NCBI GenBank assembly: GCA_025352585.1
Contig: JANXTD010000635.1
Coordinates: forward strand, 1-5,574
Direction of reading: 5' to 3'
Length of the DNA: 5,574 nucleotides
From: Fimbriiglobus sp.
GTDB lineage: Bacteria; Planctomycetota; Planctomycetia; Gemmatales; Gemmataceae
In this document: positions 1 through 4,785 of the stretch, one piece after another
Position numbering within the stretch: the first letter of the stretch is position 1
Layout of the letters: each line of letters opens with the position of its first letter
Program-made: the position numbers and the translations under genes
The notes under the pieces: model-generated
The model's input: the letters and a program-made list of their open reading frames with translations, nothing else
The model's database searches: none
Told to the model about the DNA's origin: nothing

Positions 1-1
1 C

Positions 2-652
2 TTCCTCGCCGCCGCCGCGGGCCTGCAAATCCTCGCCGGTGCCGCCCTGGCCCAGAAGCCGGACAAGCCCGACGGGCCGCAGGCGGTCGCGCTGCTGCTC
101 GACACCTTCCAGGTCGTCGAGGGCACCTTCACGGTGGACCCGCGCGGCAACTACGTCCGCGGCAGCGGCGACGCCACGCAGGTGATCCCCGCGACGACGG
201 TGCTCTTCGCCGGCACCGGCCGCGACGACGTGGCGAAGTACCTCGCCGGCCGCGCCGCCGGGCCGACGCCGGCCGCGAAGTTCGCCCCCGGCGACTTCAA
301 CACCGTCGCCGCGAAGGCCTTCCCGACGAAGGTGCAGCCGATCCTGACGAACCTGTGCGCGACCTGCCACGCCAAGCCCGACTACGCCGGGACGTTCAAG
401 CTCAAGGCGATCCCGACCGGCTTCGCCGACGCCGACGCGGCGCGGGCGAACCTGCTCGTCGCCTTCGCCCACCTCGACCGCGCCAAGCCCTCGGCGAGCG
501 AGCTGCTGGCGAAGTGCGTGACCGCCCACGGCGGCCAGAAGTTCGCGGCCTGCCGCAGCCCGGCGCACCCGGCCGCGGCGGCGCTGGAGGCGTGGGCACA
601 GGGCATGGCGCAAGCCGAGGGCACGGCACTGCCGGCGAACGGGGGGCGATAG
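2..652 (+). CDS. Exported planctomycete-type cytochrome c domain protein (5' end missing)
   Basis: The reading frame is open from the window edge to the TAG at 650-652, giving 216 visible residues, so the start lies upstream. The first 17 visible residues are hydrophobic and alanine-rich (FLAAAAGLQILAGAALA) and are followed by QKPDKPDG. This looks like the end of a signal peptide, so probably only a few residues are missing. A single heme-attachment motif CATCH (CXXCH) lies at 356-370, visible residues 119-123, in the context AFPTKVQPILTNLCATCH. That matches the 'kvrPIL...C..CH' pattern of planctomycete cytochrome c domains (PF07635-like). The later LLAKCVTAHGGQKF...HPA segment is also typical of this group. 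The inferred role is periplasmic electron transfer with one covalent heme; the partner is unknown. Two extra cysteines lie in the C-terminal half. A GTG at 134 could be mistaken for the start, but it would remove the signal peptide. Confidence 0.8.
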   Translation, partial: FLAAAAGLQILAGAALAQKPDKPDGPQAVALLLDTFQVVEGTFTVDPRGNYVRGSGDATQVIPATTVLFAGTGRDDVAKYLAGRAAGPTPAAKFAPGDFNTVAAKAFPTKVQPILTNLCATCHAKPDYAGTFKLKAIPTGFADADAARANLLVAFAHLDRAKPSASELLAKCVTAHGGQKFAACRSPAHPAAAALEAWAQGMAQAEGTALPANGGR

Positions 653-682
653 ACCTCCGAGGCCCCCGGCACATTTTCATCG

Positions 683-711
683 TTGCTGGTGCAAGAACTT
701 GAGGGTATGAT
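683..711 (+). promoter_or_regulatory. Candidate sigma70-type promoter for the 79-residue hypothetical gene
   Basis: TTGCTG at 683-688 and TATGAT at 706-711 are separated by exactly 17 bp. They match the consensus TTGACA/TATAAT at four and five of six positions. The predicted transcript would start near 718, about 30 nt before the ATG at 748, leaving room for the GAGGA ribosome-binding site at 736-740. It lies in the only sizeable plus-strand intergenic gap. This is a consensus match only; promoter preferences in planctomycetes are less well defined than in E. coli. Confidence 0.45.
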
Positions 712-747
712 GCGGCGAAATCGATCGCACCCCGCGAGGACTTCGGC

Positions 748-987
748 ATGGACCGCAAGACGTTCAACGACGCGATGAGCCAGTACGTGAGCTTCAGGCC
801 GTTCCACCCCTTTACAGTGGCACTCGCCAACGGCGACCGGTTGGAAATCGACCACCCGGACGCGATCGCCTTCCGCAACGGCACGGCGCTGTTCGCCGGC
901 CCCAGTGGCACGCCCCATATTTTCGACTACCAAGGCGTCACCCAAATCATCGGCGACCTGGCAGGCAACAACACGGACTTGAACTGA
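748..987 (+). CDS. Small hypothetical protein, planctomycete 'RPF-PF' type
   Basis: A 79-residue soluble protein with no signal peptide, membrane segment or cysteine. The ATG start is supported by GAGGA at 736-740, 7 nt upstream, and by a good promoter further upstream. The N-terminal half reads FRPFHPFTVALANGDRLEIDHP (residues 16-37), followed by two further predicted beta-rich stretches (AIAFRNGTALFAG and HIFDYQGVTQIIG). I recall many short planctomycete hypothetical proteins with this layout ('F-RPF-PF...L..G..leV.HP'), but I know of no experimentally assigned function, and none is proposed. It appears to be its own transcription unit. It converges on the DUF1501 gene with only 11 bp between stop codons, and no terminator hairpin is evident there. 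Confidence 0.8.
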   Translation: MDRKTFNDAMSQYVSFRPFHPFTVALANGDRLEIDHPDAIAFRNGTALFAGPSGTPHIFDYQGVTQIIGDLAGNNTDLN

Positions 988-998
988 ACCGGCGGGCC

Positions 999-2393
999 TC
1001 ACGCCAGCACCTTCTTGACGAGCTTGCCGTGGACGCCGGTCAGCCGCATGTCGAGGCCCTGCGACTTGACCGTCAGCTTCTCGTGGTCGAAGCCCATCAG
1101 GTGCAACAGCGTCGCATGTAAGTCGTGGACGTGGACGCGGTCCTCGACGGCGTTGAAGCCCAGGTCGTCGGTCGCACCCAGCGTGAAACCCTTCTTCACG
1201 CCGCCGCCGGCCATCCACATCGTGAACGCGTTCGGGTGGTGGTCGCGGCCGTCGGTGCCGCCCTGCATCATCGGCGTGCGGCCGAACTCGCCGCCCCAAA
1301 TCACCAGCGTGTCGTCTAATAAACCGCGCCGCTTCAGGTCGGTCACCAGCGCCCAACTCGCCTGGTCGGTGTTCTTGCAGTTCTTGGTGAGGCCGTTCTT
1401 GAGGTCGCCGTGCTGGTCCCACGCCTCGTGATAGATCTGTACGAACCGCACGCCCTTTTCGAGCATCCGCCGGGCCAACAAACACGAGTTGGCGAACGAC
1501 GCCTTGCCCGGCTCGGCGCCGTACATCTCCAACGTTTCCTTCGACTCCTTCGCAATGTCCATGACCTCGGGCGCGGCGGTCTGCATCCGGTAGGCCATCT
1601 CGTAGGCGCTAATCCGCGTCGCAATCTCCGGGTCGCCGACTTCATTGAGACGCAACTTGTTGAGCGCGTTGACCGAGTCGAGGGTGTCGCCCTGGAGGCC
1701 CGGCGACACGCCCTCGGGGTTGGCGAGGTACAGCACCGGCTCCGCCCCGTTGCGGAACTGCACGCCGCTGTAGACCGTCGGCAAGAAACCGCTGCCCCAA
1801 CATGAGTTACCGCCCGACGACCCCTTGCTGCCGGTCGAGAAGACGACGAACCCCGGCAGGTTCTTCGACTCACTGCCGAGGCCGTAAAGCGCCCACGACC
1901 CGAAGCTCGGCCGGCCGAACTGCATGTTGCCGGTGTTCATCAACACCTGGGCCGGCGCGTGGTTGAAGGCGTCCGTCGCCATCGACTTGACAATGCAAAG
2001 CTCGTCAGCCATTTTCGCGGTGAACGGCAACAGCTCCGAGAGTTCCGCTCCGCATTGACCATGTTTGGCGAACTTGAAGATCGGCCCGAGGCACTTCGAG
2101 TTGGGGTTGATGAACGCCGCGCGGTAGCCTTCGAGCAACTTCGCCGGCGGCAACTTGCCGTTCTGCTTGACGAGTTCGGGCTTGTAGTCGAACAGGTCGA
2201 GGTGCGACGGTGCCCCGGCCATGAAAAGGTAGACGACGCGCTTGGCCTTGGCCGCGAAGTGCGGAGCCTTGACGGCGAGCGGGTCACTCGACGCCTTCGC
2301 GTCGTCAGCGGCGAGGGCGGTCAGTGCCGCCGCCCCGAGGCCGACGCCGCACTCCTTGAGGAACCAACGCCGGGCGAGGGCCGTGCCTTGCAT
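999..2393 (-). CDS. Tat-exported DUF1501 family protein
   Basis: A 464-residue protein. The frame is open further upstream to 2474, but the ATG at 2393 is the better start. It has AGGA 7 nt upstream (2401-2404) and puts a twin-arginine export signal at the N-terminus: [10 protein letters not shown] with Arg8-Arg9, then a hydrophobic stretch to about residue 28. The upstream extension would only translate the preceding toxin gene in another frame. DUF1501 hallmarks (alkaline-phosphatase/sulfatase-like fold, PF07394) are [13 protein letters not shown] (60-72), WDQHGD (325-330), [10 protein letters not shown] (365-374), GRDHHP (382-387) and [14 protein letters not shown] (421-434). The length fits the family. 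Family members are exported and usually encoded next to PSD1/PSCyt cytochrome proteins; the substrate is not established. The gene starts 16 bp after the stop of toxin A, so it is probably transcribed with the toxin-antitoxin genes. Confidence 0.93.
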   Translation of the reverse strand: MQGTALARRWFLKECGVGLGAAALTALAADDAKASSDPLAVKAPHFAAKAKRVVYLFMAGAPSHLDLFDYKPELVKQNGKLPPAKLLEGYRAAFINPNSKCLGPIFKFAKHGQCGAELSELLPFTAKMADELCIVKSMATDAFNHAPAQVLMNTGNMQFGRPSFGSWALYGLGSESKNLPGFVVFSTGSKGSSGGNSCWGSGFLPTVYSGVQFRNGAEPVLYLANPEGVSPGLQGDTLDSVNALNKLRLNEVGDPEIATRISAYEMAYRMQTAAPEVMDIAKESKETLEMYGAEPGKASFANSCLLARRMLEKGVRFVQIYHEAWDQHGDLKNGLTKNCKNTDQASWALVTDLKRRGLLDDTLVIWGGEFGRTPMMQGGTDGRDHHPNAFTMWMAGGGVKKGFTLGATDDLGFNAVEDRVHVHDLHATLLHLMGFDHEKLTVKSQGLDMRLTGVHGKLVKKVLA

Positions 2394-2409
2394 GGGAGAG
2401 TCCTGGGGT

Positions 2410-2727
2410 CTACTGGAAGGTATCAAGCCGCCGGTGCCACGCGCCGGGGCGACGCGAGGTGTGGACGACGGCAACGATAAACGCCTCGTCGTTGTGGATG
2501 ACGAAAATGATTCGTTGGTGAAATCTGGACTCGTAAAACTCGCGGGCCTCTAACCCAGGGTAGTCGTCGTCCACCGGGGGGTGGAGCCGCGGGCGGTCCC
2601 CGATCGCCACAACCGCCCGGTCGAACTCATCAAGCATCTCGTCGCCGCGACGTTCAGGTCTCGCGTCGTAGAAGTCCACGAGCGTGACCATGTCCGCTCG
2701 CGCCTCCGGCGTCACGGTCACCCTCAC
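2410..2727 (-). CDS. RelE/ParE superfamily toxin (toxin A, intact copy)
   Basis: I choose the GTG at 2727, giving 105 residues. The GTG overlaps the antitoxin A stop as GTGA, and the paralogous toxin B begins identically (MRVTVT). A GTG at 2745 would add six residues. The layout fits the RelE/ParE toxin family (PF05016): N-terminal strand MRVTVTPEA, a helical region (about 9-40), AIGDRPRL (41-48), [10 protein letters not shown] (56-65), [11 protein letters not shown] (68-78), and a basic C-terminal strand and tail [17 protein letters not shown] (86-102). Family members act in the cytoplasm, either as ribosome-dependent mRNA interferases (RelE) or as gyrase inhibitors (ParE). The sequence alone does not tell which. 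The partner should be antitoxin A. The last codons form a 41-bp sequence repeated in toxin B. Confidence 0.85.
   Translation of the reverse strand: MRVTVTPEARADMVTLVDFYDARPERRGDEMLDEFDRAVVAIGDRPRLHPPVDDDYPGLEAREFYESRFHQRIIFVIHNDEAFIVAVVHTSRRPGAWHRRLDTFQ
2423..2463. repeat. 41-bp repeat, copy 1 (3' end of toxin A)
   Basis: Matches 3097-3137 at 39 of 41 positions. Read on the minus strand it encodes [14 protein letters not shown] at the end of toxin A. Both differences from copy 2 are synonymous third-codon changes. Within it, 2440-2456 can fold as RNA into a 7-bp stem with a CCC loop (CGCGUCG/CGGCGCG, one U-G pair). Confidence 0.85.
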
Positions 2728-2731
2728 GATT
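2714..2731. repeat. 18-bp identical block at antitoxin/toxin overlap, copy 1
   Basis: Spans the GTGA overlap between antitoxin A and toxin A and is identical to 3388-3405. The 674-bp offset equals that of the 41-bp repeat, because the two toxin frames have the same length. Confidence 0.75.
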
Positions 2732-3050
2732 GGCCGTCCCGCCACGCGCGGCTGCGCAGGTACGCCAGCGTTTCCTCAACCGTGTATGTTTTAGTCTCCC
2801 CGCGTCGGATGGCGTCGATTCGCCGTTGAATCTCCTCCCGCGACGGCTGGGGGATCGCGCTCATGTCCAGGGACTCGCCGTCGTCCAAGTTGTCGTCGAT
2901 CAACTCCGACAGCTCGATCAGTCCGTCACGCGACAACTTGCTAACGCGCTCGATCAGCTCCGGCGTCAGGTCGCCCTCTGGGGCGACTTGCGCGGCGGCA
3001 TTCCCACGAGGGCTGTCCGTCACCGGCACAGTAGTGGTTTGCGGGTTCAT
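2724..3050 (-). CDS. Antitoxin A, putative addiction-module component (PF09720-like)
   Basis: A 108-residue acidic protein starting at the ATG at 3050, with a strong AGGAGG ribosome site at 3055-3060. The N-terminus (MNPQTTTVPVTDS...) is low in complexity and probably flexible. The centre (LTPELIERVSKLSRDGLIELSELIDDNL, about 28-55) looks helical. The C-terminal part reads SREEIQRRIDAIRRGETKTYTVEETLAYLRS. The segment 'EEI.RRI..I..GE......EE.L..L' matches the C-terminus of the small antitoxins in the addiction-module component family TIGR02574/PF09720, which pair with RelE/ParE toxins. Its TGA overlaps the toxin A GTG, implying translational coupling. It shares MNPQT, LTPE and EEIQRR with antitoxin B but is 13 residues longer. 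It would neutralise toxin A. I see no recognisable DNA-binding domain, so autoregulation cannot be asserted. Confidence 0.78.
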   Translation of the reverse strand: MNPQTTTVPVTDSPRGNAAAQVAPEGDLTPELIERVSKLSRDGLIELSELIDDNLDDGESLDMSAIPQPSREEIQRRIDAIRRGETKTYTVEETLAYLRSRAWRDGQS

Positions 3051-3061
3051 GTCGCCTCCTG
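3037..3061. repeat. 25-bp repeat at antitoxin start, copy 1
   Basis: Covers the ribosome-binding site, ATG and first codons (MNPQT) of antitoxin A. It matches 3672-3696 at 23 of 25 positions. The conservation includes non-coding leader bases as well as codons, marking the upstream edge of the duplicated cassette. Confidence 0.75.
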
Positions 3062-3070
3062 GGAGAAAAG

Positions 3071-3100
3071 GTTATGCAGCCTGCGTTCAAGTCGCGTCAA
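3071..3100 (-). promoter_or_regulatory. Weak candidate promoter before antitoxin A
   Basis: On the minus strand, TTGACG (3100-3095) is followed after 18 bp by CATAAC (3076-3071), matching the consensus at five and four of six positions. Transcription would start near 3064, leaving a leader of about 14 nt that carries the AGGAGG site. If real, it would let antitoxin A, toxin A and possibly DUF1501 be expressed independently of the upstream genes. The -10 match is poor. Confidence 0.22.
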
Positions 3101-3176
3101 GCCGGCGGTGCCACGCGCCGGGGCGGCGCGAGGTGTGAAACATAGCGAACACGACCACAAGCGATTCGTCGTGGTA
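3087..3176 (-). pseudogene. Detached C-terminal tail of toxin B
   Basis: Directly after the TAA that ends toxin B, the same frame reads [29 protein letters not shown] in 29 codons before the TGA at 3087-3089. The stretch VVVFAM corresponds to the last beta strand of RelE/ParE toxins. [14 protein letters not shown] is identical to residues 89-102 of toxin A. Counting the stop as one residue, the distance from RF-QR to HT equals that in toxin A. A single substitution, with no frameshift, therefore explains the break. No convincing start codon with a ribosome site precedes this fragment, so separate translation is unlikely. It would be expressed only by stop-codon readthrough. Confidence 0.7.
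3097..3137. repeat. 41-bp repeat, copy 2 (detached tail of toxin B)
   Basis: Second copy of the repeat at 2423-2463, exactly 674 bp away. It encodes the same [14 protein letters not shown] in the frame beyond the toxin B stop codon. The hairpin at 3114-3130 is here fully Watson-Crick paired (CGCGCCG-CCC-CGGCGCG). The near-identity contrasts with about 50% protein identity in the toxin bodies. Confidence 0.85.
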
Positions 3177-3401
3177 TTACAGAACTCGCTGGCCGAATCG
3201 CTCGATGTAGTACTCTCGGACTTCGCGTCCGGGGTATTCGTCCTCGACCAACGAGTACAGGCGAGGGCGGGAACCGATGGCAGTGAGGGCACGCTCGAAC
3301 GCGCGGAGCAGCGCGTCCCCGAGACCGCGGGCTTGGCGGTCTCGGTAATCGACGGCCGCCTGGAGGTCCATTTCGGCGGACGCGGTAACGGTCACCCTCA
3401 C
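3177..3401 (-). CDS. RelE/ParE-like toxin B, cut short by an in-frame stop
   Basis: The 74-residue open part of a second toxin. It starts at the GTG at 3401, which overlaps the antitoxin B stop as GTGA. It aligns without gaps to the first 74 residues of toxin A with 37 identities, including MRVTVT, AIG-RPRL, YPG and RF-QR. It ends at a TAA (3177-3179) immediately after RFGQRVL. Toxin A continues there into its last beta strands and basic tail. The expected full length is about 104 residues. The missing part includes the conserved Arg-rich end, so this product is probably inactive or altered. The frame remains open past the stop to 3087 and encodes the expected tail (annotated separately). A genuine nonsense mutation, a sequencing error and a truncated but still folded antitoxin-binding protein are all possible; the first seems most likely to me. 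Confidence 0.7.
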   Translation of the reverse strand: MRVTVTASAEMDLQAAVDYRDRQARGLGDALLRAFERALTAIGSRPRLYSLVEDEYPGREVREYYIERFGQRVL

Positions 3402-3405
3402 GATT
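3388..3405. repeat. 18-bp identical block at antitoxin/toxin overlap, copy 2
   Basis: Spans the GTGA overlap between antitoxin B and toxin B and is identical to 2714-2731. It preserves the coupling arrangement and the MRVTV opening of both toxins. Confidence 0.75.
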
Positions 3406-3685
3406 CGGCCCGGACTTTGCGGCAGGCCTGCACACGGGCGATGACTTCTTCGGGGGGGAACATCTCCATCTCCCCGCGGTCGATGGCCTCCAAGCGACGT
3501 TGAATCTCCTCACGCCAAGCCAGGCGAAGCTCATCCGGCGTCCCGTCCGGTTCGTCCGGCTTCTCCGAGAGCATATCGCGGAGCTGCTCGCGCTCGGCGG
3601 GGGCGAGTCTGAAGACTCGATCGACGAATTCGGGCGTTAAGCGGCTCCCCTCGACAACATGGTCCGTCGATGTTTGCGGGTTCAT
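3398..3685 (-). CDS. Antitoxin B, putative addiction-module component (PF09720-like)
   Basis: A 95-residue protein starting at the ATG at 3685. GGAGG lies just upstream (3689-3693). The start overlaps the DUF1080 stop as ATGA, and the opening MNPQT matches antitoxin A. The reading frame stays open much further upstream, but that is antisense-frame sequence inside the DUF1080 gene. The body reads LTPEFVDRVFRLAPAEREQLRDMLSE (about 16-41), then an acidic linker, then LAWREEIQRRLEAIDRGEMEMFPPEEVIARVQ (55-86). The 'aWreEI.RRL..I..Ge....p.eev.a.v' C-terminus is a closer match to PF09720/TIGR02574 antitoxins than that of antitoxin A. Its cognate toxin B is broken, so it may be an orphan, or it may cross-neutralise toxin A or homologues elsewhere in the genome. 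Its TGA overlaps the toxin B GTG. Confidence 0.8.
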   Translation of the reverse strand: MNPQTSTDHVVEGSRLTPEFVDRVFRLAPAEREQLRDMLSEKPDEPDGTPDELRLAWREEIQRRLEAIDRGEMEMFPPEEVIARVQACRKVRAES

Positions 3686-3696
3686 TTCGCCTCCAG
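3672..3696. repeat. 25-bp repeat at antitoxin start, copy 2
   Basis: The equivalent block at the start of antitoxin B, overlapping the last codons of the DUF1080 gene. It matches 3037-3061 at 23 of 25 positions. Confidence 0.75.
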
Positions 3697-4755
3697 GAAG
3701 TACAGGTTCCGCAGTTCGAGCTTGGGGCTGCCGTCGAAGGCGATCGGGCCGGGCGACGGCAACAGGCGCTGCTTCATCGTGAAGGCTTCGCTGCCGACGG
3801 TGCCGGCGATCGTCGTGCCGACGTTCAGGGTGGCCCGCGTCCAGGCGTTCGGCTTGGCCGGCAGCACCAGCTTCGCGCCGCCGAGGGTCACGGCGACTTC
3901 GGTGCCCGGCGTCTTGAAGTCGAAGACGAGTTGGCCTTTGCCGTAACTCGCGGTGCTGGTCAGCGCCGACGGGCCGGTGCAGGTGATCACCTCGCCGGCC
4001 TTCCAGTCCTTGGCGTCCCCCGGCGTCCAGCCGGTGAAGTCGAGGCCGGTGTACAGCGACATGTGCCCCGCCGCGATGACGGCCGTCTGCGCCTCGGTCG
4101 GCATCGTGCTGGGCTTCTCGACGATGGTCACGTTCTTGAAGCGGCACTCGGCCCCTTCACTTTCGAGCGCGAGGTAGCCCTTGCGTGGGTTGCACTCGGA
4201 CACGCCCGACACTTCCTTGCCGTTGACGTGTAACTTGATGCTGCCGTCCTGGGCGATGACCTTGTAGTGGTTCCACTCGCCGCCGCCCTTGCACCGGCGC
4301 TCGCTCGGCAGGCAGCGCTCGTAGCCCTTGGGGTGCGGCCGGTCGGGCTTGCACTTCGCCCCCCAGATGCTGAACAGGTCGCCGTGGCTCGTCGCCCAAT
4401 CGACCTCGAAGTTGACGAGTACCTGCACCTCGATGCCGCGCGTGTAGCCGGTGCCGACCGCGGGCAGCGGGTCGCCCCAGACGAACAGACCGGAGTTGCC
4501 GACTTCCTTCGTGTTGGTGTGCATCCAGTCCATCTCCAGCACGAAGTTCTCGTACTGCTTGGCGGTGCGCAGGAAGCCGGTCGGCCGGCCGTCGGTGACG
4601 ACGCAGTCGCCCTGGACGGTGAACGTTTTCGGCCCGCAGTTGACGTTGACCCAGCCGGTCAAGTCCTTGCCGTTGAACATCGGCACGGCCACGTCGTCGG
4701 CGCGGGCAGCGCCGGCGAGGATCGTCAGCAGGGCGGCGGTGAGGAACAGTCGCAT
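3682..4755 (-). CDS. Secreted DUF1080 (3-keto-disaccharide hydrolase-type) protein with two domains
   Basis: A 357-residue protein. MRLFLTAALLTILAGAARA is a clear Sec signal peptide, probably cleaved after residue 19. The ATG at 4755 has GGAG 7 nt upstream (4763-4766). The first domain (about 24-212) carries the family landmarks FNGKDLTGW (27-35), YENFVLEMDW (68-77), NSGLFVWGDPLP (87-98), GIEVQVL (107-113), GEWNHYKV (159-166), and a closing KGYLALESEGAECRFKNVTI (192-211). The family PF06439 has a concanavalin-like beta-sandwich fold, and some members cleave 3-keto sugars. A shorter second half (about 232-355) restarts with LYTGLDFTGW and closes with PIAFDGSPKLELRNLYFLE, so it looks like a diverged second copy. 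The inferred role is extracytoplasmic carbohydrate binding or breakdown. The gene begins 30 bp after the PSD1 stop and overlaps antitoxin B by 4 bp. Confidence 0.9.
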   Translation of the reverse strand: MRLFLTAALLTILAGAARADDVAVPMFNGKDLTGWVNVNCGPKTFTVQGDCVVTDGRPTGFLRTAKQYENFVLEMDWMHTNTKEVGNSGLFVWGDPLPAVGTGYTRGIEVQVLVNFEVDWATSHGDLFSIWGAKCKPDRPHPKGYERCLPSERRCKGGGEWNHYKVIAQDGSIKLHVNGKEVSGVSECNPRKGYLALESEGAECRFKNVTIVEKPSTMPTEAQTAVIAAGHMSLYTGLDFTGWTPGDAKDWKAGEVITCTGPSALTSTASYGKGQLVFDFKTPGTEVAVTLGGAKLVLPAKPNAWTRATLNVGTTIAGTVGSEAFTMKQRLLPSPGPIAFDGSPKLELRNLYFLEAK

Positions 4756-4785
4756 GGGCGGTCTCCGGGAGCGGGTCGGTCGGAA

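Noticed and set aside
653..747. Possible tRNA or small RNA in the 95-bp gap
   Set aside because: No cloverleaf, T-loop or strong hairpin is visible. The gap is explained by the promoter and ribosome site of the following gene.
382..1485. 367-codon open frame on the minus strand
   Set aside because: It is out of frame with DUF1501 and antisense to the cytochrome and small-protein genes. The residues are compositionally skewed.
2423..2463. 41-bp repeat as part of a CRISPR array or a transposon end
   Set aside because: There are only two copies, 674 bp apart, both coding for the same toxin tail. There is no spacer periodicity, transposase gene or target-site duplication.
2394..2474. 27-residue N-terminal extension of the DUF1501 protein
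   Set aside because: It would translate the end of toxin A, including the 41-bp repeat, in a different frame and bury the twin-arginine signal internally. The ATG at 2393 has a ribosome site.
3114..3130. GC-rich hairpin as an intrinsic terminator
   Set aside because: The stem has only 7 bp and no U-tract follows on the minus strand. It also lies inside a coding tail, so an intrinsic terminator cannot be supported.
2730..3503. 257-codon open frame on the plus strand across both toxin-antitoxin cassettes
   Set aside because: It is antisense to two antitoxins and toxin B, all with family motifs, ribosome sites and coupled starts. Its own translation shows no recognisable domain.
3686..4147. 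Upstream extension of the antitoxin B frame
   Set aside because: It lies within the DUF1080 gene in another frame and is Arg/His-rich. The ATG at 3685 with GGAGG and a conserved MNPQT start is clearly better.
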